Origin: JAWXVD01 sp044425705 | GTDB lineage: Bacteria > Bacillota > Clostridia > Lachnospirales > Lachnospiraceae | Assembly: GCA_044425705.1 (NCBI GenBank) | Contig: JAWXVD010000005.1 | Span: forward strand, 4,898 to 68,897 | Length of the DNA: 64,000 nucleotides | Direction of reading: 5' to 3' | Part shown: positions 1 to 7,083 of the stretch, in pieces | Position numbering within the stretch: the first letter of the stretch is position 1 | How the letters are laid out: every line of letters begins with the position of its first letter | Program-made: the position numbers and the translations under genes | Notes under the pieces: generated by a model | What the model saw: only the letters and a program-made list of their open reading frames with translations | Databases searched by the model: none | What the model was told of the DNA's origin: nothing

Positions 1-515
1 CAAAATCTGGTGGTGGATCAAAAACAACAGAAGAAATGGTAGATCTTCTTGCTGGATGGGTTGAAAAATATCCAATTATTTCTATTGAAGATGGTCTAGG
101 GGAAAGAGACTGGGATGGATGGAAATTATTAACAGACCGTATTGGAGATAAAGTACAATTAGTTGGAGATGATTTATTCGTAACAAATCCTAGTATTTTA
201 AAAGAAGGAATTGAAAAAGGAATTGCAAATTCAATTTTAATCAAAGTAAATCAGATTGGAAGTTTAACAGAAACCTTTGATGCAATGCAAATGGCAAAAG
301 AAGCTGGATATACATGTGTCGTTTCTCATCGTTCGGGTGAAACAGAAGATACAACCATTGCTGATATTGCAGTTGGTTTTAATGCTGGACAAATCAAAAC
401 TGGTTCTATGTCTAGAACAGATCGTATTGCAAAATATAACCAATTAATCAGAATTCAAGATGAACTTGGTGAAATTGCAGAATATAAAGGTAGAGATGCA
501 TTTTATAATATCTAA
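1..515 (+). CDS. eno: enolase, C-terminal part (5' end outside window)
   Basis: Converts 2-phosphoglycerate to phosphoenolpyruvate in glycolysis; a cytosolic Mg-dependent enzyme. Only about the last 170 residues are present; the reading frame enters at base 3. Visible family signatures are SIEDGLGERDWDGW and GDDLFVTN, which carry the Mg-binding acidic residues, the catalytic lysine in ILIKVNQIG, the HRSGETEDTTIADI loop and the C-terminal GQIKTGS. The residues after the last motif read SMSRTDR where APSRTDR or APARTDR is commoner, a minor variation. The end at YNI matches the usual length of the family. The assignment is secure; the start and regulation lie outside the window. Confidence 0.98.
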   Translation, partial: KSGGGSKTTEEMVDLLAGWVEKYPIISIEDGLGERDWDGWKLLTDRIGDKVQLVGDDLFVTNPSILKEGIEKGIANSILIKVNQIGSLTETFDAMQMAKEAGYTCVVSHRSGETEDTTIADIAVGFNAGQIKTGSMSRTDRIAKYNQLIRIQDELGEIAEYKGRDAFYNI

Positions 516-583
516 TCATATAAAGATTGTAATCCTTGCATAAAAATAGAATAATTTTTTTCATAATGAAATATATTACGTAT

Positions 584-642
584 AAAAATCAGTTGGAGTC
601 ATATATCGTTACAGTTGTAATGGATGGCACTAGCTGATTTTT
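584..642 (+). terminator. possible enolase terminator
   Basis: Inverted repeat AAAAATCAG (584-592) and CTGATTTTT (634-642) with a long inner arm that itself contains a GTTACA/TGTAA stem. It ends in a T-run and follows the enolase stop by about 70 bases. The long loop makes this only a moderate candidate. Confidence 0.4.
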
Positions 643-657
643 GTAGTTACAGATTAA

Positions 658-689
658 ATAGTTGCAGTTGATACTTGACCTGTAACTAT
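658..689. repeat. GTTACAG-type dispersed palindrome (family B)
   Basis: ATAGTTGCAG (658-667) faces CTGTAACTAT (680-689): a near-perfect inverted repeat matching the GTTACAG...CTGTAAC palindromes seen at 14860, 28642, 33691, 47474, 52272 and 56752. Confidence 0.6.
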
Positions 690-911
690 TTAAGCATCTA
701 TCATTTTCATAGGAACCATACAATAACATGAAATATGACTTTAAAATTCACTGCTACAATTTTCATTGTAATGTGTATAAAGTAATGTTATAATTTTACT
801 CGTATTATAGATTAGAAACGTATAGATGAGAGGTAAATACTGCTTATCCTAGATCCAAATTTGATATTTGGCTCAGGTTACTCAGCGTAAACGCTTCCAA
901 ATGGAGGAAAC

Positions 912-1577
912 ATGAAAAATTTAAAAATTAATGAATTATATGATTTAACAGAAACTATTGCAACAGAACTTTTTGACGGAAAAGATTATCCTTGGGAAGT
1001 ATTAAGTGAAATTAAGGACTTTATTATACAATTAGGTAATACATTGTCATCAGAAAAATTTGACAAAATTGCAGATAATGTGTGGGTAGCAAAATCGGCA
1101 AGTGTTGCTCCAACAGCATATATCAATGGTCCAGCTATTATTGATGAAGAAGCAGAAGTTCGCCACTGTGCTTTTATTCGTGGTAATGCAATTGTAGGAA
1201 AAGGCGCAGTAGTAGGTAATTCTACAGAATTAAAAAATGTAGTTTTATTTAATAAAGTACAGGTGCCTCACTATAATTATGTGGGTGATAGCATTCTTGG
1301 TTTTAAAGCTCATATGGGAGCTGGATCTATCACATCTAATGTAAAAAGTGATAAAACATTGGTGGTCGCAAAAGGTGAAAACGACAGTATAGAAACAGGA
1401 TTAAAGAAATTTGGTGCTATGTTAGGAGACAATGTAGAAGTTGGTTGTAACTCTGTTTTGAATCCAGGAACTGTTATTGGACGTAATTCTAATATTTATC
1501 CAACTTCCATGGTAAGAGGTTTTGTACCTGCAAATAGTATTTATAAGATTGCAACAGAAATCACACCTAAAAATTAG
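912..1577 (+). CDS. left-handed beta-helix (hexapeptide repeat) protein, GlmU-C-like
   Basis: A 221-residue protein. The N-terminal 50 residues are helical (YDLTETIATELFDGKDYPWE). From about residue 60 onward hexapeptide repeats of the form [IV]-G-x4 dominate (VWVAKSASVAPTAYI, AIVGKGAVVGNSTEL, VIGRNSNIYP), which fold as a left-handed beta-helix. The closest relatives are the acetyltransferase half of GlmU-type nucleotide-sugar enzymes; no nucleotidyltransferase domain is present, so it is likely an acyl- or acetyltransferase of unknown substrate. The start is ATG after GGAGGAAAC. It stands alone between enolase and the Fe-S genes. The fold is well supported, the reaction is not. Confidence 0.8.
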   Translation: MKNLKINELYDLTETIATELFDGKDYPWEVLSEIKDFIIQLGNTLSSEKFDKIADNVWVAKSASVAPTAYINGPAIIDEEAEVRHCAFIRGNAIVGKGAVVGNSTELKNVVLFNKVQVPHYNYVGDSILGFKAHMGAGSITSNVKSDKTLVVAKGENDSIETGLKKFGAMLGDNVEVGCNSVLNPGTVIGRNSNIYPTSMVRGFVPANSIYKIATEITPKN

Positions 1578-1944
1578 TAAAAATTAACTATAAAAATTAT
1601 TGGTATATTCTTTAATTAGTTAAAACTAACTTAATAAGCTGATGCTTATGGCGTATAATTAGTCTAAACTAACTAAAAAAATGACAAATATAGATAAAAA
1701 AGACTAGATTTTTCCTTTCATTTATGAGAAAATAATGTGTGCTATGATAATTAAATATCAATCTAATAGATGTTTATGTATTGTTGCATATTCAGCCAAT
1801 GGCTGAATAGACACAAAAATGATATATTAATGCAGAAATCTTATTTAATTTTAATGGTTTCTGTACTGCTATAGTGTGATTTCGAGCTATAGCGTTTAAT
1901 ATAAAGTGTTTCATAATAGCTTATATATTGAAAGGAGATTTCAC
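1578..1944. other. leader region of the Fe-S gene pair
   Basis: No open frame of note. The stretch contains two near-identical dyads (1615-1676, listed separately), a 21-bp palindrome TATTCAGCC/GGCTGAATA around 1789-1809 and a GCTATAG/CTATAGC hairpin around 1869-1894. No riboswitch class was recognised. Confidence 0.5.
1615..1676. promoter_or_regulatory. two copies of an ATTAGT(N4)ACTAAC dyad, possible operator
   Basis: ATTAGTTAAAACTAACTTA (1615-1633) and ATTAGTCTAAACTAACTAA (1658-1676) are imperfect palindromes repeated 43 bp apart, about four helical turns. Between them is a small TAAGC/GCTTA hairpin. Paired dyads on one DNA face upstream of a gene suggest a cooperative repressor site; the regulator is unknown. 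Confidence 0.45.
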
Positions 1945-2637
1945 ATGATTTATTCACATGAAGTAGAACAAATGTGTACTGTAGCACAGGGCGTTAATCA
2001 CGGTTGTGCTCCAATCCCAGAAGAAGGAAATTGGGTAAAAGCAAAAGAAGTAAAAGATATTTCAGGTTTAACACACGGTATTGGTTGGTGTGCGCCACAA
2101 CAAGGTGCCTGTAAGTTAACTCTTAACGTTAAAGAAGGTATCATCCAAGAAGCATTAGTAGAAACTATTGGATGTTCAGGTATGACTCACTCAGCAGCTA
2201 TGGCTTCTGAAATTTTACCAGGTAGAACACTTCTCGAAGCATTAAATACTGACTTAGTTTGTGATGCTATCAACACAGCTATGAGAGAATTATTCTTACA
2301 AATCGTTTACGGACGTACTCAAAGTGCTTTCTCTGAAGGCGGACTTCCAATCGGAGCTGGTCTTGAAGATTTAGGAAAAGGACTCCGTTCACAAGTTGGT
2401 ACAATGTACGGAACTCTTGCAAAAGGTCCTCGTTACCTTGAAATGGCTGAAGGCTATGTAACAGGAATCGCATTAGATGCAGATGATCAAATCATTGGTT
2501 ACAAATTCGTAAGTCTTGGAAAAATGACAGACTTTATGAAAAAAGGCGATGATGCTAATACAGCTTATGAAAAAGCTTGCGGTCAATACGGACGTGTTGA
2601 TGATGCAGTTAAAATTATCGATCCAAGATGTGAATAG
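1945..2637 (+). CDS. iron-sulfur cluster assembly scaffold homologue (IscU/NifU-N-like)
   Basis: A 230-residue protein resembling the IscU/NifU N-terminal scaffold but longer. The core segment VETIGCSGMTHSAAM followed by LPGRTLLEAL parallels the cysteine-containing GC...AS...GKT-EA signature of IscU. Further cysteines occur in CTVAQGVNHGC, GWCAPQQGAC and near VCDAIN, enough to hold an Fe-S cluster. The start at ATG 1945 is set by AAAGGAG nine bases upstream; an upstream ATG at 1906 has no ribosome site. It is followed by the GGGtGRT gene, its usual partner in anaerobic Firmicutes, so the pair probably acts together in an Fe-S process that is not defined. Strongly expressed-looking codon use. 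Confidence 0.85.
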   Translation: MIYSHEVEQMCTVAQGVNHGCAPIPEEGNWVKAKEVKDISGLTHGIGWCAPQQGACKLTLNVKEGIIQEALVETIGCSGMTHSAAMASEILPGRTLLEALNTDLVCDAINTAMRELFLQIVYGRTQSAFSEGGLPIGAGLEDLGKGLRSQVGTMYGTLAKGPRYLEMAEGYVTGIALDADDQIIGYKFVSLGKMTDFMKKGDDANTAYEKACGQYGRVDDAVKIIDPRCE

Positions 2638-2706
2638 TGCGAAAATCTTAGATTTTCACACTTCTGTGAGAACGAGATTGATATTAATGAGTCTCGAGTT
2701 ACTCGA
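2638..2706 (+). promoter_or_regulatory. two hairpins between the scaffold and GGGtGRT genes
   Basis: TGCGAAAATC/GATTTTCACA (2638-2660) starts on the base after the stop codon, and CTCGAG-TTA-CTCGAG (about 2692-2706) sits upstream of the GGAGG of the next gene. They may set the ratio of the two proteins or protect the processed mRNA ends. The first stem resembles the TGAAAA/TTTTCA stems of the dispersed repeats. Confidence 0.4.
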
Positions 2707-2729
2707 GCCAAGAAGGAGGACAAATTAAA

Positions 2730-3740
2730 ATGGCTTTATTTGAATCATATGAAAGACGTATTAAACAAATAGAAGAAGTATTACAAAGTTATGGTATTGC
2801 TTCAATTGAAGAAGCAGAAGCAGTAACAAAAGCAGCTGGTCTTGATGTTTATCACCAAGTTGAAAATATCCAACCAATCTGTTTTGAAAATGCAAAATGG
2901 GCATACATCGTAGGTGCTGCTATCGCTATTAAAAAAGACTGTAGAAAAGCTGCTGACGCTGCTGCAGCAATTGGAGAAGGTATCCAAGCATTCTGTATTC
3001 CAGGTTCTGTTGCAGATCAACGTAAAGTTGGTTTAGGACATGGTAACTTAGGAAAAATGTTATTAGAAGAAGAAACACAGTGTTTCGCATTCTTAGCTGG
3101 TCACGAATCATTCGCTGCTGCTGAAGGTGCTATCGGTATCGCAGAAAAAGCAAACAAAGTTCGTAAAGAGCCTTTACGCGTTATCTTAAATGGTCTTGGA
3201 AAAGATGCTGCACAAGTAATTTCTAGAATCAATGGATTTACATTCGTTGAAACTAAAATGGATTACTACACAGGACACGTAGAAGAAGTTTCTCGTACAG
3301 CTTACTCTACAGGACTTCGTGCAAAAGTTAATTGCTATGGTGCTGATGATGTAACAGAAGGTGTTTCTATCATGCACAAAGAAGGCGTTGATGTTTCTAT
3401 CACAGGTAACTCAACTAACCCAACTAGATTCCAACATCCTGTTGCTGGTACATACAAAAAAGAATGTATCGAACAAGGTAAAAAATATTTCTCAGTAGCT
3501 TCTGGTGGTGGTACAGGACGTACACTTCACCCAGATAATATGGCAGCTGGTCCTGCTTCTTATGGTATGACAGATACTATGGGACGTATGCATTCAGATG
3601 CACAATTCGCTGGTTCTTCATCAGTTCCTGCTCACGTTGAAATGATGGGACTTATCGGTGCTGGAAACAACCCAATGGTTGGTATGACAGTAGCTGTAGC
3701 TGTTGCGATTCAAGAAGCAGCAGACGCTGGTAAATTCTAA
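2730..3740 (+). CDS. GGGtGRT protein (Fe-S-associated protein of anaerobes)
   Basis: A 336-residue protein named for the motif GGGTGRTLHPDNMAAGP, present at about residues 261-277. Ala- and Gly-rich, with strongly biased codons typical of abundant proteins. Conserved-looking stretches include KVGLGHGNLGKMLLEEETQC and MHSDAQFAGSSSVPAHVEMM. The family is known from Clostridia next to an IscU-like scaffold, exactly as here, and is thought to be linked to Fe-S metabolism; no reaction is established. The start is ATG 2730 with AAGGAGG upstream. It shares a transcript with the upstream gene and ends before a tandem repeat and a strong terminator. Confidence 0.9.
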   Translation: MALFESYERRIKQIEEVLQSYGIASIEEAEAVTKAAGLDVYHQVENIQPICFENAKWAYIVGAAIAIKKDCRKAADAAAAIGEGIQAFCIPGSVADQRKVGLGHGNLGKMLLEEETQCFAFLAGHESFAAAEGAIGIAEKANKVRKEPLRVILNGLGKDAAQVISRINGFTFVETKMDYYTGHVEEVSRTAYSTGLRAKVNCYGADDVTEGVSIMHKEGVDVSITGNSTNPTRFQHPVAGTYKKECIEQGKKYFSVASGGGTGRTLHPDNMAAGPASYGMTDTMGRMHSDAQFAGSSSVPAHVEMMGLIGAGNNPMVGMTVAVAVAIQEAADAGKF

Positions 3741-3801
3741 GAAACCTAGGAAAATCAAGGGTTTTAAGAGAACAAAAACGTATGAAAATCTATGGATTTT
3801 T

Positions 3802-3850
3802 ACACGTAATACACACGTAATACACACGTAATACACAGACGTAATACACA
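3802..3850. repeat. 11-bp tandem repeat ACACGTAATAC
   Basis: Three perfect head-to-tail copies (3802-3834), then a fourth unit with a 2-base insertion (3835-3847), between the GGGtGRT stop and its terminator. Preceded by an AAAATC-TATG-GATTTT hairpin. Confidence 0.9.
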
Positions 3851-3858
3851 AAATATTT

Positions 3859-3889
3859 AGCCCCTAGAATATTAATTCTAGGGGCTTTT
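3859..3889 (+). terminator. Rho-independent terminator
   Basis: AGCCCCTAGAAT and ATTCTAGGGGCT form a 12-bp perfect stem with a 4-base loop followed by TTTTC. It closes the Fe-S gene pair and, read from the other strand, may also end the lipoprotein transcript. Confidence 0.9.
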
Positions 3890-3952
3890 CATATGATATG
3901 TAACAATGAATTTTTAAACAATTATATTTTATCGAAAAACAGTAATAATCAT

Positions 3953-4504
3953 CTATTCTTCAACAGAAGAATCATCCTCATGCTCTACAGCATCAAATTC
4001 TGCATCACTTTCTTCTACAATAACATCATCTCCTTCAGGAGTTAAGCCTTGCAGTAAGTCTGAAATATATCCTAAACGTGACATTGCTCTTGTATAATTT
4101 TCAATAGCAGCTTCCAACTTTGCTTCATCTAATATTTCTTCGGTATAGGTATCTGTAAATAAAGTAAGCGCCTCGTTCATATAGATAGTGGCATCGTCAG
4201 CAAGGCTTTCAATGCTACTAAATTCCTCCGGTACTTCTAAGTCGGCAAGTAGTGCAATTTGATCGTCCAATGCTGATAAGTAAGTTAACAGATTTTCTTC
4301 TGCATTATCGGAAGTTGGGTCGATATTAGAAATAGCCTCATTGATTGTAGAAATATTTTCTGTAAAGTTAGTTAAATTTGTCTCGAATGAAGTTAATGCA
4401 GAATCTTTACTTCCGCATCCAGTGATGAAAAACAGAGAGGTTATTGTTAAAAGTGTTAATATACATTTGAATGTATTTTCTATACGTTTCTTATTTTTGT
4501 ACAT
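3953..4504 (-). CDS. secreted lipoprotein, unknown function
   Basis: A 183-residue predicted lipoprotein. A basic N-terminus (MYKNKKR) and hydrophobic segment end in the lipobox FITGC with the acceptor cysteine at about residue 30, so the mature protein should be anchored to the outer face of the membrane. The mature part is acidic and helical, with heptad-like spacing over residues 40-150, and ends in a very acidic tail (VEHEDDSSVEE). The start ATG has AAAGGAATTC upstream. It is a single-gene unit on the minus strand, opposite to its neighbours, at the edge of the small island that holds the RNA gene and the nuclease pseudogene. No specific family recognised. Confidence 0.85.
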   Translation of the reverse strand: MYKNKKRIENTFKCILTLLTITSLFFITGCGSKDSALTSFETNLTNFTENISTINEAISNIDPTSDNAEENLLTYLSALDDQIALLADLEVPEEFSSIESLADDATIYMNEALTLFTDTYTEEILDEAKLEAAIENYTRAMSRLGYISDLLQGLTPEGDDVIVEESDAEFDAVEHEDDSSVEE

Positions 4505-4718
4505 TTAGAATTCCTTTGCATATGGTATAATTTGATTTCTTTAGTTCTTAAAGAATATAACATAATTTGTCATAATATACAAGAAATAGAATGGAACTGG
4601 AGAATATTTCCGTATCAGATTAGAGTGATATAAGAATGAAAATAATTTTTTCTTCTCAGTGTCTGTGATTTACACTTACATTCAGTTGAAATCACTAGAT
4701 GTAATAATTTCCTAAATA
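4505..4718. other. intergenic stretch upstream of the lipoprotein
   Basis: No open frame. The part nearest the lipoprotein should contain its promoter, but no clear -35/-10 pair stands out. The rest is a degenerate family A repeat (4636-4712). Confidence 0.4.
4636..4712. repeat. degenerate family A repeat
   Basis: ATGAAAATAATTTTTTC, then CAGTGTCTGTGATTTACACT and GTTGAAATCACTAGA, follows the family A consensus in order and spacing, with many substitutions. The stem halves GTGATTT and AAATCAC are kept. It is the most diverged copy in the window. Confidence 0.55.
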
Positions 4719-4857
4719 AAAAAGCTGATAATAAAAAATTATCAGCTTTTTAGTAGAATAGGTAGGTTGACACTCCTACATCTCTTTTAAGACCACAAGG
4801 GCGTGACGGCTGCCTGTTCCGTCCTCAGATTCTACTGATTAAGTCTATGTACCTATA
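4719..4857 (-). ncRNA. candidate small RNA, about 135 nt, own promoter and terminator
   Basis: Read on the minus strand, TTGACA-16-TATAAT lies just upstream and a 14-bp stem followed by a T-run (4718-4751) lies at the end, giving a transcript of about 135 nt. The body folds by inspection into a closing helix AGUAGAAU/AUUCUACU (4829-4836 with 4752-4759) that encloses a GACGG/CCGUC hairpin (4805-4823) and a GUAGG/CCUAC hairpin (4762-4779). No open frame fits. It lacks the SRP RNA signature loop, does not match the 6S, tmRNA or RNase P forms I know, and does not match riboswitch consensus sequences I can recall. It starts inside the 3' end of a decayed nuclease gene. A trans-acting or protein-binding RNA is likely; identity unknown. 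Confidence 0.75.
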
Positions 4858-4863
4858 ATCATA

Positions 4864-4891
4864 ATTATACATTATTTTAGAAGAATGTCAA
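4864..4891 (-). promoter_or_regulatory. consensus sigma-A promoter of the small RNA
   Basis: On the minus strand, -35 TTGACA (4886-4891) and -10 TATAAT (4864-4869) are both perfect consensus with a 16-base spacer, predicting a start near 4857. It overlaps the last codons of the nuclease pseudogene. Confidence 0.85.
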
Positions 4892-5345
4892 TGGAGTTGT
4901 TTTGGTTAGGATATTCCCAAGCAGTGTGTTTTTTTAGAAAGTTGTCTAAGGTGGCACTCATGATTGGATACATAGTTCTATATGCCATTTTACCATCTGA
5001 AGAAATTCACATAGCAACGGAAGTGTTGCTGGAATAAGATTTAATAAATGAGAGACTATTATCTTTTTTATTGTAACTAATATAATCTGGGTTTTTGATT
5101 ATATTAGGTATATTTTCAAAACAGTTTTTATATTCAGTATCAGACATAAAGTCATCTTGATGCCGTTTGGTATGCTCAATTCTATCTTTCTAAAAAATAA
5201 TATCTCTTTTAGTAGATAAAATATCCTTTAGATTAGGCACTTTAGAACTAATAAATGCTATCATTTCTGGACTTAATTTTCCTAATGAAACAAATGTAGT
5301 TGTATCATCAAATAAATCATAGCTTAATTTATTTACTTGCTTCAT
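4872..5345 (-). pseudogene. BECR-fold nuclease toxin-like gene (PBECR type), broken by two in-frame stops
   Basis: From ATG 5345, preceded by an intact AAGGAG site, one frame runs 157 codons to a TAA at 4872-4874, interrupted by TAG at codon 52 (5190-5192) and TGA at codon 113 (5007-5009). The second part reads KDRIEHTKRHQDDF, then NIPNIIKNPDYISYNKKDNS and SDGKMAYRTMYPIM. This is the R-x-x-H-x-x-x-[RK]H and NPDYI pattern I associate with phage Barnase-EndoU-ColicinE5/D-RelE-like (PBECR) nucleases. Both stops are one base from plausible sense codons (TGG, CGA), and the frame is otherwise undisturbed, so decay is recent. Recoding is possible but unsupported. Family assignment is from memory of the motifs. 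Confidence 0.7.
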
Positions 5346-5664
5346 TAGTAGCTCCTTAAATTTGAAATATTCTGTATGTACGTCTTGTTTATTGTGTTAT
5401 ATACAGTATATCAGATAGTAAAACGATTATAAAGTGTTAATTATTTATTTGTATCTATTTACCTATAGGCTAAAAGTTATAATTTTTACGTAAATTTTTC
5501 AAATTACTTGACAGAAGTAGCACCATTTACTAAGGTATAACTAATAGTGCAGAGAAAAGCATGTTTTTAACCTTTGAGTTCTTGATTTCATCTATAAATC
5601 TAAAGAAAATCATTAGACTTAAATAGCAATCTTGCTAGAACGAGAGAAAGCGGTGGTGATTCAT
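5346..5664. other. AT-rich gene-free stretch upstream of the methyltransferase
   Basis: No open frame. A perfect -35 TTGACA lies at 5508-5513, but the nearest -10-like hexamer (TATAAC, 5536-5541) is 22 bases away, too far for a standard promoter. No SAM, T-box or cobalamin riboswitch features were found upstream of this methionine-related gene. Confidence 0.4.
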
Positions 5665-6990
5665 ATGAAAAAAGAAGAATTTAATAATTTTATCAAAAAC
5701 AAAATCATATATTTGGATGGGGCTACAGGCTCAAATTTAATGAAACGTGGCATGCCTGCTGGCGTTTGTCCAGAATCATGGATATTAGAGCATCCTGATG
5801 TGATGAGAGGATTACAAGAAGAATATATTGAAGCGGGTAGCAATATCATTTATGCACCTACTTTTACGGCCAATCGAATTAAATTAGCAGAATATGGTTT
5901 GGCAGATAGAATCAAAGAAATTAATGAACAGTTAGTTACTATTTCAAAAGAAGCATCAAAGGGGCGGGCATTGGTAGCTGCTGATCTTACTATGACAGGA
6001 CAACAACTGGCACCTATTGGAACGATGAAATTTGATGATTTGATTACTGTGTATAAAGAACAAATTACATATCTGGTAGGCGCAGGGGTAGATTTAATTG
6101 TAGTTGAAACCATGATGAGTTTGCAGGAAACAAGAGCTGCGGTAATTGCAGCAAAAGAAGTTTGTGATTTGCCAATTTTAGTATCTATGACATTCGAAAA
6201 GAATGGAAAAACCTTGTTTGGTACACCCATTGGAACAGCAGCAATTGTTTTGGAGCATTTAGGTGTATCCGCTTTTGGTGCAAACTGTTCTACTGGTCCA
6301 ATGGATATGTCTCATATTATCAATGATATGTCTCAATATTGCAGTATTCCCATTATTGGTAAACCAAATGCTGGTATGCCTGAACTTGGAAATGATGGTA
6401 TGACGCATTATAAAATGGATGCGGATACCTTCGGGATGGAGATGAATACATTAGTGGAAGTTGGTGCATCGATTTTAGGTGGCTGCTGTGGCTCAACTCC
6501 ATTACATATTGAAAAATTATGTGAGAATACTAGTGCCTTAAAAATTCTTAATGAAAGAAAGGTAGATCAGGTTTATATCACTTCTGAAAGAACATCTACA
6601 ATATTAAATGACTTAACGGTGATTGGAGATAAAATTTCACCTGCTGTTACAGAGGAATTAACAGAAGACTTATTGGATGGATTCTTTGATACTGTTTATG
6701 ATCTAGCAGAAGAGCAAGAAGAGGATGGTGCACAGGCTTTATTGGTTTCTTTTGAAATGGATGGTATTGATGAAGAGGCTATGTTGTTGCAGGGAATTGA
6801 TGAAATTTTTAGTGTGGTAAATTTACCTTTGATTTTAAAAAGTGGAAGCATTGAAATATTAGAAAAAGCAGTTAGAATATATCCAGGAAGAGCAGCTATT
6901 TGCATAGATGATTTCCTAGAAGAAGATATTTGCGCACTGCAGGCAATAGTTCAAAAATATGGAGCTATTATCATGAAATCTAACAAATAG
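5665..6990 (+). CDS. homocysteine S-methyltransferase family protein with truncated pterin-binding-like C-terminus
   Basis: A 441-residue protein. Residues 1-295 form the Zn-dependent homocysteine methyltransferase barrel also found at the start of MetH: DGATGSNLMKRG near the N-terminus, then the Zn-ligand cysteines in GANCSTGP and GGCCGSTP. From about 310 on, the sequence resembles the first part of a dihydropteroate-synthase-type (methyltetrahydrofolate-binding) barrel: VIGDKISP, then EEDGAQALLVSFEMDGID, LPLILKSGSIEILEKAVR. It stops about half-way, and no cobalamin domain follows. It probably transfers methyl groups to homocysteine in the cytosol; the methyl donor is uncertain. The start is ATG 5665 with GGTGGTG upstream; a TTG at 5632 has no site. 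No operon partner is evident. Confidence 0.85.
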   Translation: MKKEEFNNFIKNKIIYLDGATGSNLMKRGMPAGVCPESWILEHPDVMRGLQEEYIEAGSNIIYAPTFTANRIKLAEYGLADRIKEINEQLVTISKEASKGRALVAADLTMTGQQLAPIGTMKFDDLITVYKEQITYLVGAGVDLIVVETMMSLQETRAAVIAAKEVCDLPILVSMTFEKNGKTLFGTPIGTAAIVLEHLGVSAFGANCSTGPMDMSHIINDMSQYCSIPIIGKPNAGMPELGNDGMTHYKMDADTFGMEMNTLVEVGASILGGCCGSTPLHIEKLCENTSALKILNERKVDQVYITSERTSTILNDLTVIGDKISPAVTEELTEDLLDGFFDTVYDLAEEQEEDGAQALLVSFEMDGIDEEAMLLQGIDEIFSVVNLPLILKSGSIEILEKAVRIYPGRAAICIDDFLEEDICALQAIVQKYGAIIMKSNK

Positions 6991-7083
6991 TTTAGTAAGA
7001 TGAAGTAAGATTATTGTTTTTTACCTAATTTTATGATAGCATAAGAATCATTAAATAAATGGTTACGAGTGGGAGGAAAATTA

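Larger units (their letters stand above)
516..911. other. gene-free stretch with hairpins
   Basis: No open frame of note. It holds a weak terminator-like inverted repeat (584-642), a GTTACAG-type palindrome (658-689), and two small hairpins just upstream of the next gene: CCAAAT/ATTTGG at 855-871 and the 12-bp palindrome AGCGTAAACGCT at 884-895. Confidence 0.5.

Noticed and set aside
3802..3850. CRISPR array
   Set aside because: The repeat unit is 11 bp, in direct contact without spacers, and no cas genes are present.
4719..4857. Reading the small RNA as SRP RNA, 6S RNA or a riboswitch
   Set aside because: The SRP domain IV loop (GGUCAGGUCCGGAAGG) is absent, the length and central bubble do not fit 6S RNA, and no riboswitch consensus I know matches. 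It has its own terminator and no downstream gene on that strand within reach.
4872..5345. Selenocysteine (TGA) or pyrrolysine (TAG) decoding of the broken nuclease frame
   Set aside because: Two different stops in one short gene, no SECIS-like hairpin seen directly after the TGA, and no Sec or Pyl genes in the window. Mutational decay is simpler.
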